Positions 7,679 through 19,504 of a stretch of 64,000 nt of DNA are shown here, one piece after another. Under the pieces are notes generated by a model, which saw only the letters and a program-made list of their open reading frames with translations, ran no database searches and was not told the origin of the DNA. The translations under genes and the position numbers were made by a program. The stretch's first letter is position 1. Each line of letters starts with the position of its first letter. Source of the stretch: Nocardioides sp. cx-173. GTDB taxonomy: Bacteria > Actinomycetota > Actinomycetes > Propionibacteriales > Nocardioidaceae. The DNA lies in the NCBI RefSeq assembly GCF_021117365.1, contig NZ_CP088262.1, positions 1,798,001 through 1,862,000 on the forward strand, read 5' to 3'.

Positions 7679-8671
7679 ATGACCCCCACCGAACCCATGA
7701 CGATGGTCGCCCGCTGCCCCGAGGACGTCCTCGCGATGGTCTCCGTGACGCTCGGCTTCGACCCCGACGAGTCCGTGGCCATGCTGACCTTCGGCGGCCC
7801 GCGCGCCTTCCAGGCCCGGGTCGACCTGCCGCGGTGCCGAGAGGAGCTGCCGGAGACGGTCGAGTCCCTGCTCGGCCCCGCCGCCGCCCACCGTGTGCGC
7901 CAGGTCGTCTTCGTCGTCTACACCGACGACGAGGTGCTGGCCGGCCAGGTGTGGCGCGGCCTGCGCGAGCGCTGCCGGCAGGCCGCGATCCCGGTGGTGG
8001 AGGCGCTGCGCGCCGACGGCCGCCGGTGGTACCCCCTGCTGCGCGGGGATCGGCTCATCCGGGAGATCGGGGTGGCCTACGACGTCAGCGCGCACCCGTT
8101 CCTGGTCGACGCGGTGCTGCGGGGCCGGGTCACCCATGCCTCGCGCGACGCCCTCGACGCCACCCTGGACCCCCATCCGGGGCGGGTGGCCGCGGTGGCG
8201 GCCGCGCTGCCGGCCGGGGGGCCGCCGACCGGAGCCGCCGCGCTGCTCGCGGAGGGTGACTGGGTGCGCACGACGGTGCGGGGCCACGTGCGTGCGGAGT
8301 CGCGCCCCGGCGACCACGACGCCGCCCGGCTGCTGAGCGCGCTGCGGACCCCGCGCCTGCGCGATGCCGCGTGGGAGCTCGTCGCCGGGGACGCGGCGGT
8401 CGCCCACGTCGAGCTCTGGTCAGACCTGGTGCGGCGCTGCCCTCGCGAGCTGCTGGCGGCACCGGCGTTCCTGCTGGGCTGGTCGGCGTGGCGGGCCGGC
8501 CACGGCGCCCTCGCGTGGTGTGCGCTGGATCGGGTCGCCGATGCCGACCCGGGTTACCCGCCGGCCGCGGAGCTCGCGCTGCTGCTGACGCACGCGGTGC
8601 CGCCGGACGCCTGGGAGCCCGACCTCGACTGGGCCGACGGGCTGCGGCCGCCGCGTGGCAGGCCGGCATGA
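7679..8671 (+). CDS. DUF4192 domain-containing protein
   Basis: A 330-residue protein of the actinobacterial DUF4192 family, function unknown. The N-terminus (PEDVLAMVSVTLGFDPDESV, then MLTFGG) and the later VVFVVYTDD region are characteristic. The C-terminal 80 residues are rich in Ala, Leu and Trp, consistent with helical repeats around WSAWRAGHGALAWCALDR. It is predicted to be cytosolic, with no signal peptide or membrane segment. It is divergent from dinB with 150 bp between the starts and is followed by an independently promoted GCS2-type gene. Confidence 0.85.
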   Translation: MTPTEPMTMVARCPEDVLAMVSVTLGFDPDESVAMLTFGGPRAFQARVDLPRCREELPETVESLLGPAAAHRVRQVVFVVYTDDEVLAGQVWRGLRERCRQAAIPVVEALRADGRRWYPLLRGDRLIREIGVAYDVSAHPFLVDAVLRGRVTHASRDALDATLDPHPGRVAAVAAALPAGGPPTGAAALLAEGDWVRTTVRGHVRAESRPGDHDAARLLSALRTPRLRDAAWELVAGDAAVAHVELWSDLVRRCPRELLAAPAFLLGWSAWRAGHGALAWCALDRVADADPGYPPAAELALLLTHAVPPDAWEPDLDWADGLRPPRGRPA

Positions 8672-8716
8672 GGGCCACGCCTGTGCGGGTGAGGGTCTGG
8701 GCAGCGCTCGTCGCAC

Positions 8717-8722
8717 TAGGGT
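8717..8722 (+). promoter_or_regulatory. -10 element of the GCS2-type gene (leaderless)
   Basis: TAGGGT, 6 nt before the ATG at 8729. Confidence 0.5.
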
Positions 8723-8728
8723 GCGGCT

Positions 8729-10189
8729 ATGGGCGAAGAGGTCGACGCACAGGAGTTCACCGGAGCCGACCGCACGCGGCACCGCGAGAAGGTCCGTCGC
8801 TGCCTCGACGTGTTCGCCCGGATGCTGCGCGAGGCGCGGTTCGACACCGACGACCCGATGACCGGCCTCGAGGTGGAGCTCAACCTCGTCGACCGGTTCG
8901 GCGACCCGGCGCTGAAGAACAGCGAGGCGCTCGAGGCGATCGCCGACCCGGACTTCCAGACCGAGCTCGGCCAGTTCAACATCGAGATCAACGTGCCGCC
9001 CGCCAGGCTGCGCGAGTCCGGGTTGACCGTCTTCGAGGACAGCCTGCGGCGCAGCCTCAACGACGCCGAGCGCAAGTCCTCCGAGGTCGGGGCCCACCTG
9101 GTCATGATCGGGATCCTGCCCACCCTCGCCGAGGGCCACATGTCGGTGGCCTCGCTGAGCGGCAACCCTCGCTACCGGCTGCTGAGCGAGCAGATCCTGA
9201 ACGCCCGCGGGGAGGACATCACGATCGCGGTCACCGGATCGGAGCGGCTGCGCACCTCCGCCGACTCGATCGTGCCCGAGGCTGCGTGCACCAGCACCCA
9301 GTTCCATGTGCAGACCTCGCCCGACCAGTTCGCCCAGTACTGGAACGCCTCGCAGGCGATCTCGGCGGTCCAGCTCGCGATCGGGGCCAACTCGCCGTAC
9401 CTCCTGGGCAAGGAGCTGTGGCGCGAGACCCGGATCCCCCTGTTCGAGCAGGCCACCGACACCCGCAGCGAGGAGCTGAAGGCGCAGGGCGTCCGCCCGC
9501 GGGTGTGGTTCGGCGAGCGGTGGGTCACCTCGGTGTTCGACCTGTTCGAGGAGAACGTCCGCTACTTCCCGGCGCTGCTGCCGATCACCGACGAGGAGGA
9601 TCCGCTGGCGGTCCTGCAGGCCGGCGGGACCCCCGTCCTGTCCGAGCTGCGGCTGCACAACGGCACGATCTACCGCTGGAACCGTCCGGTCTACGACATC
9701 AACGACGGGGTGCCGCACCTGCGCGTGGAGAACCGGGTGCTCTCCGCCGGCCCCACGGTGGCCGACACCATCGCCAACGCGGCGTTCTACTTCGGCCTCG
9801 TGCGCGCGCTCGCCGAGAGCGAGCGGCCGCTGTGGTCCCAGATGTCGTTCAGCGCCGCCGAGGAGAACTTCCACGTCGCCGCCCAGCAGGGCATCGACGC
9901 GCAGCTCTACTGGCCGGGCGTCGGGCAGGTGCAGGCGACCGAGCTGGTCCTGCGGCGGCTGCTGCCGATGGCGCAGGAGGGGCTGGAGGCGTGGGGAGCG
10001 TCCGGCGCCGAGATCGACCGGCTCCTCGGCATCGTCGAGCAACGCTGCCTGACGGGGCGCAACGGCGCGGAGTGGTTCGTGCGGCAGATGCGCGAGCGCG
10101 CCGGTGACGACCGCGCCGACGCGCTGCGCGCGACCCTGCTCGACTACCGCGAGCGCATGCACACCAACGAGCCGGTGCACGCCTGGTAG
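8729..10189 (+). CDS. Glutamate-cysteine ligase family (GCS2-type) protein
   Basis: A 486-residue member of the carboxylate-amine ligase/GCS2 superfamily. GLEVELNLVD near residue 50 is the metal-binding Glu motif, and ELGQFNIEINVPP is the conserved substrate-site segment; VHVQ-type and RVENRVL motifs follow. The fold ligates a carboxylate to an amine using ATP. Because mycothiol rather than glutathione is the usual actinobacterial thiol, the substrate may not be glutamate plus cysteine (EgtA-like and other ligations are alternatives). The gene is leaderless and ends one base before the stop of the convergent hypothetical gene. Confidence 0.85.
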   Translation: MGEEVDAQEFTGADRTRHREKVRRCLDVFARMLREARFDTDDPMTGLEVELNLVDRFGDPALKNSEALEAIADPDFQTELGQFNIEINVPPARLRESGLTVFEDSLRRSLNDAERKSSEVGAHLVMIGILPTLAEGHMSVASLSGNPRYRLLSEQILNARGEDITIAVTGSERLRTSADSIVPEAACTSTQFHVQTSPDQFAQYWNASQAISAVQLAIGANSPYLLGKELWRETRIPLFEQATDTRSEELKAQGVRPRVWFGERWVTSVFDLFEENVRYFPALLPITDEEDPLAVLQAGGTPVLSELRLHNGTIYRWNRPVYDINDGVPHLRVENRVLSAGPTVADTIANAAFYFGLVRALAESERPLWSQMSFSAAEENFHVAAQQGIDAQLYWPGVGQVQATELVLRRLLPMAQEGLEAWGASGAEIDRLLGIVEQRCLTGRNGAEWFVRQMRERAGDDRADALRATLLDYRERMHTNEPVHAW

Positions 10190-10190
10190 G

Positions 10191-10625
10191 TCAGCCGACC
10201 GCCGGTGCCCGCAGCCGGTGCCAGGACCTGCTGAGCCCGCTGCGCGGGTCGCGCCAGCCGTGGCGGTTGACGACGACCATGAGCAGCGGCAGGCCGAGCT
10301 CGCCGTAGGCCGAGCGCGTCGAGGCCAGCCAGGCCAGGTCGACGTCCTGCGCCTCGAGCGGGTCGCGTCGGGTCAGCCAGACCATGGGCGCCGCACCGGG
10401 CTGCCGCACGCGGCGGACCATGGCCGACACGATGTCGGTGCGCAGCGCATGGTCGCTCGGCTCATCGGGGCGCACGGCGAAGACCGTCTCCCGACGGCCC
10501 GGGACCCCCACGTGGACCAGCGGCAGGAACGCCTTGCGGTGCTCCGCGGTGGCGTGGTCGAGCACGGCGCGGCGCAGCACCCGGTGCAGCGCGGGCGACA
10601 GCGGGTGGTGCAGTCCCTCGGCCAT
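10191..10625 (-). CDS. Hypothetical protein
   Basis: A 144-residue protein I do not recognise. It has alternating hydrophobic strands (AFLPLVHVGVP, PMVWLTRRDP, LPLLMVVVNRHG) and an Arg/His-rich N-terminus, with no signal peptide or transmembrane segment. The composition suits a small alpha/beta cytosolic protein. The chosen ATG at 10625 has CACGCT 6 nt upstream. A longer reading frame extends further upstream but would overlap the universal stress gene on the other strand. It is convergent with the GCS2-type gene and divergent from the stress protein gene. Confidence 0.65.
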   Translation of the reverse strand: MAEGLHHPLSPALHRVLRRAVLDHATAEHRKAFLPLVHVGVPGRRETVFAVRPDEPSDHALRTDIVSAMVRRVRQPGAAPMVWLTRRDPLEAQDVDLAWLASTRSAYGELGLPLLMVVVNRHGWRDPRSGLSRSWHRLRAPAVG

Positions 10626-10631
10626 GGGGGC

Positions 10632-10637
10632 AGCGTG
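10632..10637 (-). promoter_or_regulatory. Possible -10 of the hypothetical gene
   Basis: CACGCT on the minus strand, 6 nt before the ATG at 10625. Moderate match. Confidence 0.3.
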
Positions 10638-10699
10638 CCCGAAGCGACGCGCCGGCGCCGCCTTCCTCCACAGGGTCCCGCGCGAGCCTCGGGACCCGG

Positions 10700-10705
10700 T
10701 AGCCT
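10700..10705 (+). promoter_or_regulatory. -10 element of the universal stress gene (leaderless)
   Basis: TAGCCT, 7 nt before the ATG at 10713. Confidence 0.5.
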
Positions 10706-10712
10706 GCCCGCC

Positions 10713-11114
10713 ATGGGAAAAGTCGTGGTCGGTTACGTGCCCAAGCCCGAGGGTGAGGCTGCCCTCACGCAGGCGATCTCCGAGGCCAAGCTGAGGGGCG
10801 CGAGCCTCGTGGTGGTCAACTCCCATCGCGGTGGCGCGGCCTACGACGAGTCCGCCGCGGCCCAGCTCGACAGCGACATGGCCGCGGTCCGCGCCACGCT
10901 CGACGCGGCGGGCGTGACCTACGAGCTGCGCCAGCTGGTGCGCGGCTTCGAGCCGGCCGAGGACCTGATCAGCATCGCCGAGGCCAACTCCGCCGAGCTG
11001 ATCGTCATCGGCCTGCGCCGGCGCACCCCGGTCGGCAAGCTGATCCTGGGCTCGAACGCCCAGCGGGTCCTGCTCGACGCCCACTGCCCGGTGCTGGCGG
11101 TCAAGGCCGACTGA
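10713..11114 (+). CDS. Universal stress protein (UspA family)
   Basis: A 133-residue single-domain UspA protein. The N-terminal VVVGYVPKPEGEAAL strand-loop and the C-terminal nucleotide loop GLRRRTPVGKLILGSNAQRV, followed by CPVLAVK, place it in the ATP-binding class. It is a soluble cytosolic protein. Its role in stress or dormancy is inferred from the family only. It is convergent with gdhA, with 18 bp between the stops. Confidence 0.9.
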   Translation: MGKVVVGYVPKPEGEAALTQAISEAKLRGASLVVVNSHRGGAAYDESAAAQLDSDMAAVRATLDAAGVTYELRQLVRGFEPAEDLISIAEANSAELIVIGLRRRTPVGKLILGSNAQRVLLDAHCPVLAVKAD

Positions 11115-11132
11115 GTCGGCCGACCCCGGTCC

Positions 11133-13869
<2,737 letters not shown>

Positions 13870-13933
13870 GTTCCTGAGTCCTTCAGACGTGGGCCTGCCG
13901 GAGTGGGCGGCCCTACCAGCTGGTGGGGGAGGG

Positions 13934-14095
13934 TCAGGAACAGCGGGGCGGGGCGCGGTCGACGCTGCGCCGCAGGACGTCGAGCCCGCGGATCCCGCGG
14001 GCCTCCTCGCTCAGCCGGACGGCGAGCAGCTCGGCGCCCGACGGGACGTGCGCGGGCTCGGCGGCCACCGAGCACGTGCCGATCGTCGCGTCCAT
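13934..14095 (-). CDS. Possible 53-residue small protein
   Basis: An open frame beginning MDATIGTCSVAAEP and ending in a Cys-Ser. The middle (SGAELLAVRLSEEARGIRG) could form an amphipathic helix. Codon third positions are GC-rich, as expected for coding DNA here, but there is no Shine-Dalgarno site and no -10 at leaderless spacing. It occupies the otherwise empty stretch between dadA and the DoxX gene. Real expression is uncertain. Confidence 0.3.
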   Translation of the reverse strand: MDATIGTCSVAAEPAHVPSGAELLAVRLSEEARGIRGLDVLRRSVDRAPPRCS

Positions 14096-14111
14096 GGGGC
14101 CATGCTAGGCC

Positions 14112-14117
14112 TAGGGT
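14112..14117 (+). promoter_or_regulatory. -10 element of the DoxX-family gene (leaderless)
   Basis: TAGGGT, 6 nt before the ATG at 14124. Confidence 0.5.
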
Positions 14118-14123
14118 CGAGGC

Positions 14124-14546
14124 ATGAGCCTCTGGCAAGCGCCGCCCACGTCCCGCCCACGCACCGCTGCCCGGATGCTGCTGGGCGCGATCCTGGTCTT
14201 CGCGGGGGTCAGCCACCTGACCTTCGCCCGCGAGGAGTTCGTCGCGCAGGTGCCCGACTGGTTCCCCGTCTCCGACGACCCGGTGGTCCTGGTCTCCGGC
14301 GTCATGGAGATCAGCCTCGGCGCCGCCCTCGTCGCCTTCGGTCGCGGCCGGATCGGGGTCGGGCTGCTCGTGGCGGCGTTCTTCGTTGCGATCTTCCCGG
14401 GCAACATCGCGCAGTACCTCGAGCACACCGACGCCTTCGGGCTGGACACGGACCGCAAGCGCTTCGTGCGGCTGTTCTTCCAGCCGCTGCTCGTGGCCTG
14501 GGCACTGTGGGCCACCGGTGCCTGGCGGGACCGCCCCACCCGCTAG
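14124..14546 (+). CDS. DoxX-family membrane protein
   Basis: A 140-residue integral membrane protein with four predicted helices, around ARMLLGAILVFAGVSHL, VLVSGVMEISLGAALVAF, GVGLLVAAFFVAIFPGNI and FFQPLLVAWALWATGAW. The first helix with its GVSHL ending matches the DoxX/MauE fold. Members act in redox-linked membrane processes, but the role here is unknown. The short soluble loops carry Arg/Lys toward the cytoplasm. Confidence 0.75.
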   Translation: MSLWQAPPTSRPRTAARMLLGAILVFAGVSHLTFAREEFVAQVPDWFPVSDDPVVLVSGVMEISLGAALVAFGRGRIGVGLLVAAFFVAIFPGNIAQYLEHTDAFGLDTDRKRFVRLFFQPLLVAWALWATGAWRDRPTR

Positions 14547-14557
14547 CGGGGCTGGGG

Positions 14558-14563
14558 CAGGAT
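14558..14563 (+). promoter_or_regulatory. -10 (or Shine-Dalgarno) of the HhH glycosylase gene
   Basis: CAGGAT, 7 nt before the ATG at 14571. It fits a leaderless -10, although AGGA could alternatively pair with 16S rRNA. Confidence 0.35.
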
Positions 14564-14570
14564 GGGGCGC

Positions 14571-15149
14571 ATGCCCTCGATCCACATCACCGGCGACGAC
14601 GCCGCCGACCAGGTCCTCACCGACGACCCGTTCGCCCTGCTGGTGGGGATGATGCTCGACCAGCAGTACCCGATGGAGCACGCCTTCCGCGGTCCGGCCA
14701 AGGTGCTGGAGCGCTTCGGCACTCTCGACCCGGAGGCGATCGCGGCGGCCGACCCCGAGGAGTTCGCGGCGCTATGCGCCACGCCCCCGGCGGTGCACCG
14801 CTTCCCGGGCTCGATGGCGGCGCGCCTGCAGGAGCTCGCGCGCCTGGTCTCGGAGCGGTACGACGGTCGCGCCGAGAGGCTGTGGACCGAGGCCGCCGAC
14901 GGCAAGGACCTGCTCAAGCGGGTCATGGAGCTGCCCGGCTTCGGCAAGCAGAAGGCGCGGATCTTCACCGCGCTGCTGGCCAAGCAGCTCGACGTACGAC
15001 CGGCGGGCTGGGAGGAGGCCGTGGGGGACTACGCCCTGGACGGCTACCGGTCGGTGGCCGACGTCGTCGACGCGGGCTCGCTGCAGAAGGTGCGCGAGCA
15101 CAAGAAGCAGCAGAAGGCGGCGGCCAAGGCGGCCGTCGCGTCCGAGTGA
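14571..15149 (+). CDS. HhH-GPD-type base excision DNA repair protein
   Basis: A 192-residue small glycosylase-like protein. The N-terminal MMLDQQYPMEHAFRGPAKVL and the helix-hairpin-helix LPGFGKQKARIFTALLAKQ (about residues 120-140) match actinobacterial HhH-GPD repair proteins. The Gly-rich hairpin contacts DNA. The lesion specificity is unknown. The C-terminus is Lys/Ala-rich and probably disordered. I chose the ATG at 14571 because it has an upstream signal at proper spacing; an in-frame ATG at 14562 would add three residues. Confidence 0.85.
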   Translation: MPSIHITGDDAADQVLTDDPFALLVGMMLDQQYPMEHAFRGPAKVLERFGTLDPEAIAAADPEEFAALCATPPAVHRFPGSMAARLQELARLVSERYDGRAERLWTEAADGKDLLKRVMELPGFGKQKARIFTALLAKQLDVRPAGWEEAVGDYALDGYRSVADVVDAGSLQKVREHKKQQKAAAKAAVASE

Positions 15150-15267
15150 TCTCCACGGGTTCTCGGGTCCATGTGAGGACCTCACCCGGCCCGTGGCAGA
15201 ATGAATCAGCGGCTCTTGACGACACCGGGTCTTGCCGCGCCCAATGCCAGCTTGACGAGAGGTGTTC

Positions 15268-16743
<1,476 letters not shown>

Positions 16744-16776
16744 GCTGGACTGGGGCGGCACCCGCACCGTCACGCA

Positions 16777-16809
16777 CGAAGGCCCGGCCGCTCAGCGGCC
16801 GGGCCTTCG
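16777..16809. terminator. Bidirectional terminator between sigA and lapA-like gene
   Basis: A perfect 15-bp inverted repeat (CGAAGGCCCGGCCGC and its complement) with a 3-nt loop between convergent genes. It is very GC-rich and lacks a U-tract, as is usual for actinobacterial hairpins. Confidence 0.8.
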
Positions 16810-16825
16810 TCGTGCGCAGCGGCGC

Positions 16826-17200
16826 TCAGCCTCGGGTGCGCCGCACCCGACGGCGCAGCTGCAGGATCCGCATCGTCCCGGCGAGACCCGCCAGGAACAG
16901 TCCCGCCACGGCGGCGATGAGGATGGCGACGGCCACCGGGACCTGCCCGTCCCACGCCAGGAACGACACGGTCGTGCTCCGCGTGTTCTGGGCGATGAAG
17001 ATGATCAGCAGCAGGAGCACCAGGCCGAGCCCGACGACGGCGACCCAGAAGCCGCTGGTCCGGGAGCCGCGCAGCGGGTCGTCGACGTCGCGGCGGGGCG
17101 GCTCCTTGCGCGCCGGTTGCTGGGGAGGGGGCACCGCGCGCGGTGGCTCCTCGGGCTGGCCGAGCAGCGGGTCACGTGCCTCGTCCGGGGTCTGGGTCAC
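16826..17200 (-). CDS. LapA-domain membrane protein
   Basis: A 124-residue protein with a Pro/Arg-rich cytosolic N-terminus (about 50 residues) and two transmembrane helices, around FWVAVVGLGLVLLLLIIFI and VAVAILIAAVAGLFLAGLAG. FIAQNTRSTTVSFLAW between them is the LapA-family signature. The C-terminus is a basic cluster (LRRRVRRTRG). The function in actinobacteria is unknown. The GTG start is supported by TACCGT 6 nt upstream. Confidence 0.8.
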   Translation of the reverse strand: MTQTPDEARDPLLGQPEEPPRAVPPPQQPARKEPPRRDVDDPLRGSRTSGFWVAVVGLGLVLLLLIIFIAQNTRSTTVSFLAWDGQVPVAVAILIAAVAGLFLAGLAGTMRILQLRRRVRRTRG

Positions 17201-17206
17201 GCCGCG

Positions 17207-17212
17207 ACGGTA
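17207..17212 (-). promoter_or_regulatory. -10 element of the LapA-domain gene (leaderless)
   Basis: TACCGT on the minus strand, 6 nt before the GTG at 17200. Confidence 0.45.
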
Positions 17213-17303
17213 CCCAAAGTCCGGCTCCGTCAGTCGCCGGGCGCGCGGTTGGGAGCCGCGCCAGGAGGGTAGGGACCGCGAAGACCCGAGCCGAGGAGAC
17301 CTC

Positions 17304-17474
17304 ATGAGCCGATCGTCGCTGTCCGTCCTGTCCGTGGCCTTGCTGGTCGTCGCCGTCGGCCTGCTCATCGCGGCGCTGACCTACGACGGCAACGCCATGT
17401 GGATCGGCCTGGGGTCCGCCGCGGTGGCCCTCGTCGCCGTCTTCGTCTCGGCGAGCGGACGCAGGTTGCGCTGA
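17304..17474 (+). CDS. Small two-helix membrane protein (56 aa)
   Basis: A 56-residue protein made almost entirely of two hydrophobic helices (LSVALLVVAVGLLIAAL and MWIGLGSAAVALVAVFVSA), ending in a basic GRRLR. GAGGAG lies 6 nt before the ATG. Function unknown. It is divergent from the LapA-domain gene and convergent with the EamA transporter gene. Confidence 0.7.
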   Translation: MSRSSLSVLSVALLVVAVGLLIAALTYDGNAMWIGLGSAAVALVAVFVSASGRRLR

Positions 17475-17479
17475 CCCGC

Positions 17480-18310
17480 TCACCCCAACGCCACCAGCAC
17501 CACCGTCACCGCGCACAGGGACAGCCCCACGGCCTGGGCTCGATGCACGCGCTCGCGCAGCACCGACAGCGCGAGCAGCACGGTGAACGCGGGGTAGAGC
17601 GAGGTGATGACGGCCGCGACGGTGAGGCCGCCGTCGCGCGAGGACACGAGGAACAGCGCCGTGGCGGCGGCGCCGAGACAGCCGCTGACGGCCCCCAGCA
17701 GGGCGGCAGGGCGGCGGGGGACCCAGGGCGCCCGCAGCAGGGTGGCGACCAGGACGATCACGGCGGCGGCGACCAGCTGGTTGAGCGCCAGGGGGACCAG
17801 CCCGGCACTTTCGGGGATCTGCGCGAGGGCGGAGAACAGTGTGCCGAAGCCGACACCGGCCAGGACTCCGTCGGTGAGGCCGGTGCCCCCCGTGGCGGAG
17901 CCGGTGACGGGCTCCCGGGCGACCAGCCAGATCGCCGGGATCGCGGCCACGATGCCGAGCCAGACCAGCATGGAGGGCCGCTCCCCGGTGACCAGGCCCA
18001 CGGCGATCGGGAGCAGCGCCGCCCCGACCCCCGACACGGGGGCCACGACGCCCATGCGCCCCGACGACAGCCCGCGATAGAGGAACGCCGTACCGAGGCC
18101 GTTGCCGAGGCCCGCGAGGACGCTCCAGCCCAGGACCGCGGGTCCGAACGAGCCGTCGCCGAGCAGCCCGGCCACGAGGAACGGCAGCGAGCCGGCGATC
18201 TGACCGACGAGCGCGATCGTCCAGGGCGTCACCCGCTGGGAGGCGACCCCGCCGATGAAGTCCGAGAGGCCGTACGACACCGCGGCGGCCAGCGAGAGCA
18301 GCAGCGCCAT
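17480..18310 (-). CDS. EamA/DMT-superfamily transporter
   Basis: A 276-residue inner-membrane protein with ten predicted helices arranged as two five-helix EamA repeats, the second starting near residue 145 (LTDGVLAGVGFGTLFSAL). Helix-end motifs such as SLYPAFTVLLALSVLRERV are typical of drug/metabolite exporters. The substrate is unknown. The ATG follows the stop of the upstream DUF456 gene by one base, so the two are translationally coupled. Confidence 0.85.
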   Translation of the reverse strand: MALLLSLAAAVSYGLSDFIGGVASQRVTPWTIALVGQIAGSLPFLVAGLLGDGSFGPAVLGWSVLAGLGNGLGTAFLYRGLSSGRMGVVAPVSGVGAALLPIAVGLVTGERPSMLVWLGIVAAIPAIWLVAREPVTGSATGGTGLTDGVLAGVGFGTLFSALAQIPESAGLVPLALNQLVAAAVIVLVATLLRAPWVPRRPAALLGAVSGCLGAAATALFLVSSRDGGLTVAAVITSLYPAFTVLLALSVLRERVHRAQAVGLSLCAVTVVLVALG

Positions 18311-18311
18311 G

Positions 18312-18788
18312 TCAGGCCAGGACCGCCCCGACGACCCAGGTGCCGGCCGCCAGGACCCCGGCGGTCAGCTCGATCAGCACGCTCAGCCCGACGGCGCGCA
18401 GGGCGTGCGTCGTCGAGGGCCAGGCCCGGGCGGAGCCCACACGTCGGAGCTCGGCCAGGTAGATGCCGAGCACGAAGCCCAGGAAGATGCCGACGACCGG
18501 CACCACGAAGAAGCCCACGATGGCCAGCCCGGCTCCCGCCCACTGGGTCGAGGCCGGGACGCCCGCGGTCTTCAGCCGGCGGCCCGGCACGACGTACTTC
18601 ACGATCCCACCGAGCACGAGCAGCACGGTGACGACCGCGAACACCGTCCACGCCAGGCCGCTGCCGACCTCGACCGCCCAGACGAGGACGGCGCCCAGGA
18701 TCAGGATCGACCCGGGCAGGACCGGGACCAGGATGCCGGCCAGGCCGACTGCGATCGCCACGGCGACCAGGACATCGAGGAGGCTCAC
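18312..18788 (-). CDS. DUF456 membrane protein
   Basis: A 158-residue protein with four to five membrane helices. The N-terminal GLAGILVPVLPGSILILGA and the central GGIVKYVVPGRRLKTAGVPAS are DUF456 hallmarks, followed by a glycine-rich helix (GFFVVPVVGIFLGFVLGIY). The role is unknown. The GTG at 18788 has AGGG 8 nt upstream; an in-frame GTG three codons earlier is less well placed. It leads a two-gene unit with the EamA transporter. Confidence 0.85.
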   Translation of the reverse strand: MSLLDVLVAVAIAVGLAGILVPVLPGSILILGAVLVWAVEVGSGLAWTVFAVVTVLLVLGGIVKYVVPGRRLKTAGVPASTQWAGAGLAIVGFFVVPVVGIFLGFVLGIYLAELRRVGSARAWPSTTHALRAVGLSVLIELTAGVLAAGTWVVGAVLA

Positions 18789-18826
18789 GCGGCACACCCT
18801 GTCATGACGGTGGGCCCCGAAATGGC

Positions 18827-18858
18827 CGATGGCCCCCGACTCGCGTCAGGGGCCATCG
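18827..18858 (-). terminator. Hairpin downstream of the DUF7455 gene
   Basis: Ten-bp arms (CGATGGCCCC / GGGGCCATCG) with a 12-nt loop, placed 22 bp past the stop of the zinc-ribbon-like gene on the minus strand. Confidence 0.6.
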
Positions 18859-18879
18859 AGAAGTCGGCGGTGGGACGGT

Positions 18880-19107
18880 TCAGTGCTCGTCTCGCGGCGT
18901 CGTTGCCGGGGTGGTGAGCTTGTGGGTCTCGTCGATCAGGTTGATGGCGACCTCCTTGAGCTTGTCGCCGTGCTCACGCGCGTGGTGGGCACAGAAGAGG
19001 AGCTCGCCGCCGGTCTGGAGCTCGACACGCAGGTAGGCCTGCGCACCGCAACGGTCGCAGCGGTCCTCGGCAGTCAGAGGAGCACTAGGGGCAACAGCAG
19101 TTGTCAC
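18880..19107 (-). CDS. DUF7455 small zinc-ribbon-like protein
   Basis: A 75-residue acidic protein with CDRCGAQAYLRVEL and a downstream FCAHHAREHG. One CxxC pair plus Cys/His/His suggests a bound zinc. This is the short DUF7455 family usually found beside sigma factor and topoisomerase genes in actinobacteria, function unknown. The start is GTG with a GAGG site upstream. TAGGTT at 19141-19146 on the minus strand is a plausible -10 giving a short leader. Confidence 0.8.
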   Translation of the reverse strand: MTTAVAPSAPLTAEDRCDRCGAQAYLRVELQTGGELLFCAHHAREHGDKLKEVAINLIDETHKLTTPATTPRDEH

Positions 19108-19504
19108 GTCGGCCTCATTTCTCGGGTGGTGTCTCTTTCAAACCTAGCGAGGGGGGACAACATTCCCTGCGCCGGTCCCTGCGCCAGGTGTCCTGGGACA
19201 CCTCGATCCAATCACGGCTAGTCCTTCCCCGTTCTCCCGGTTCCCACGCCCTGGAACGGCGACCTGGGGAGAGAGCGGCGTCTGACCCTTCTTCCAAGTG
19301 TGACGCCCGAGCGGTGGGAGGTGCTGCCGAACGGTTCTTCCGAGCACCGATCGTGTCCACATCGTGACGTCGGCCCCACGTGCAGGCCGTCCGCCCACCG
19401 TAGGGCGGGGCGAGCAGGCGAGCCTTCACCGGGGCGCGGCGTGTCGCGGGTAGATTCGAGGACGAAGAAGACCCGTATGTGCCACGCCTGCCAGGAGCCC
19501 CACG
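19108..19504. other. Divergent intergenic region upstream of parE
   Basis: About 400 bp without a gene. It contains the -10 of the DUF7455 gene, an 18-bp inverted repeat (AGGTGTCC-tg-GGACACCT, 19186-19203) that could be an operator, and TAGATT at 19451-19456, the likely parE -10. The first in-frame stop upstream of the conserved ParE sequence is the TAG within that hexamer. Confidence 0.6.

Noticed and set aside
15216..15245. TTGACG followed by a possible -10 as the sigA promoter
   Set aside because: No TANNNT hexamer lies 16-19 bp downstream; CAGAAT at 15197-15202 is the better though unproven candidate.
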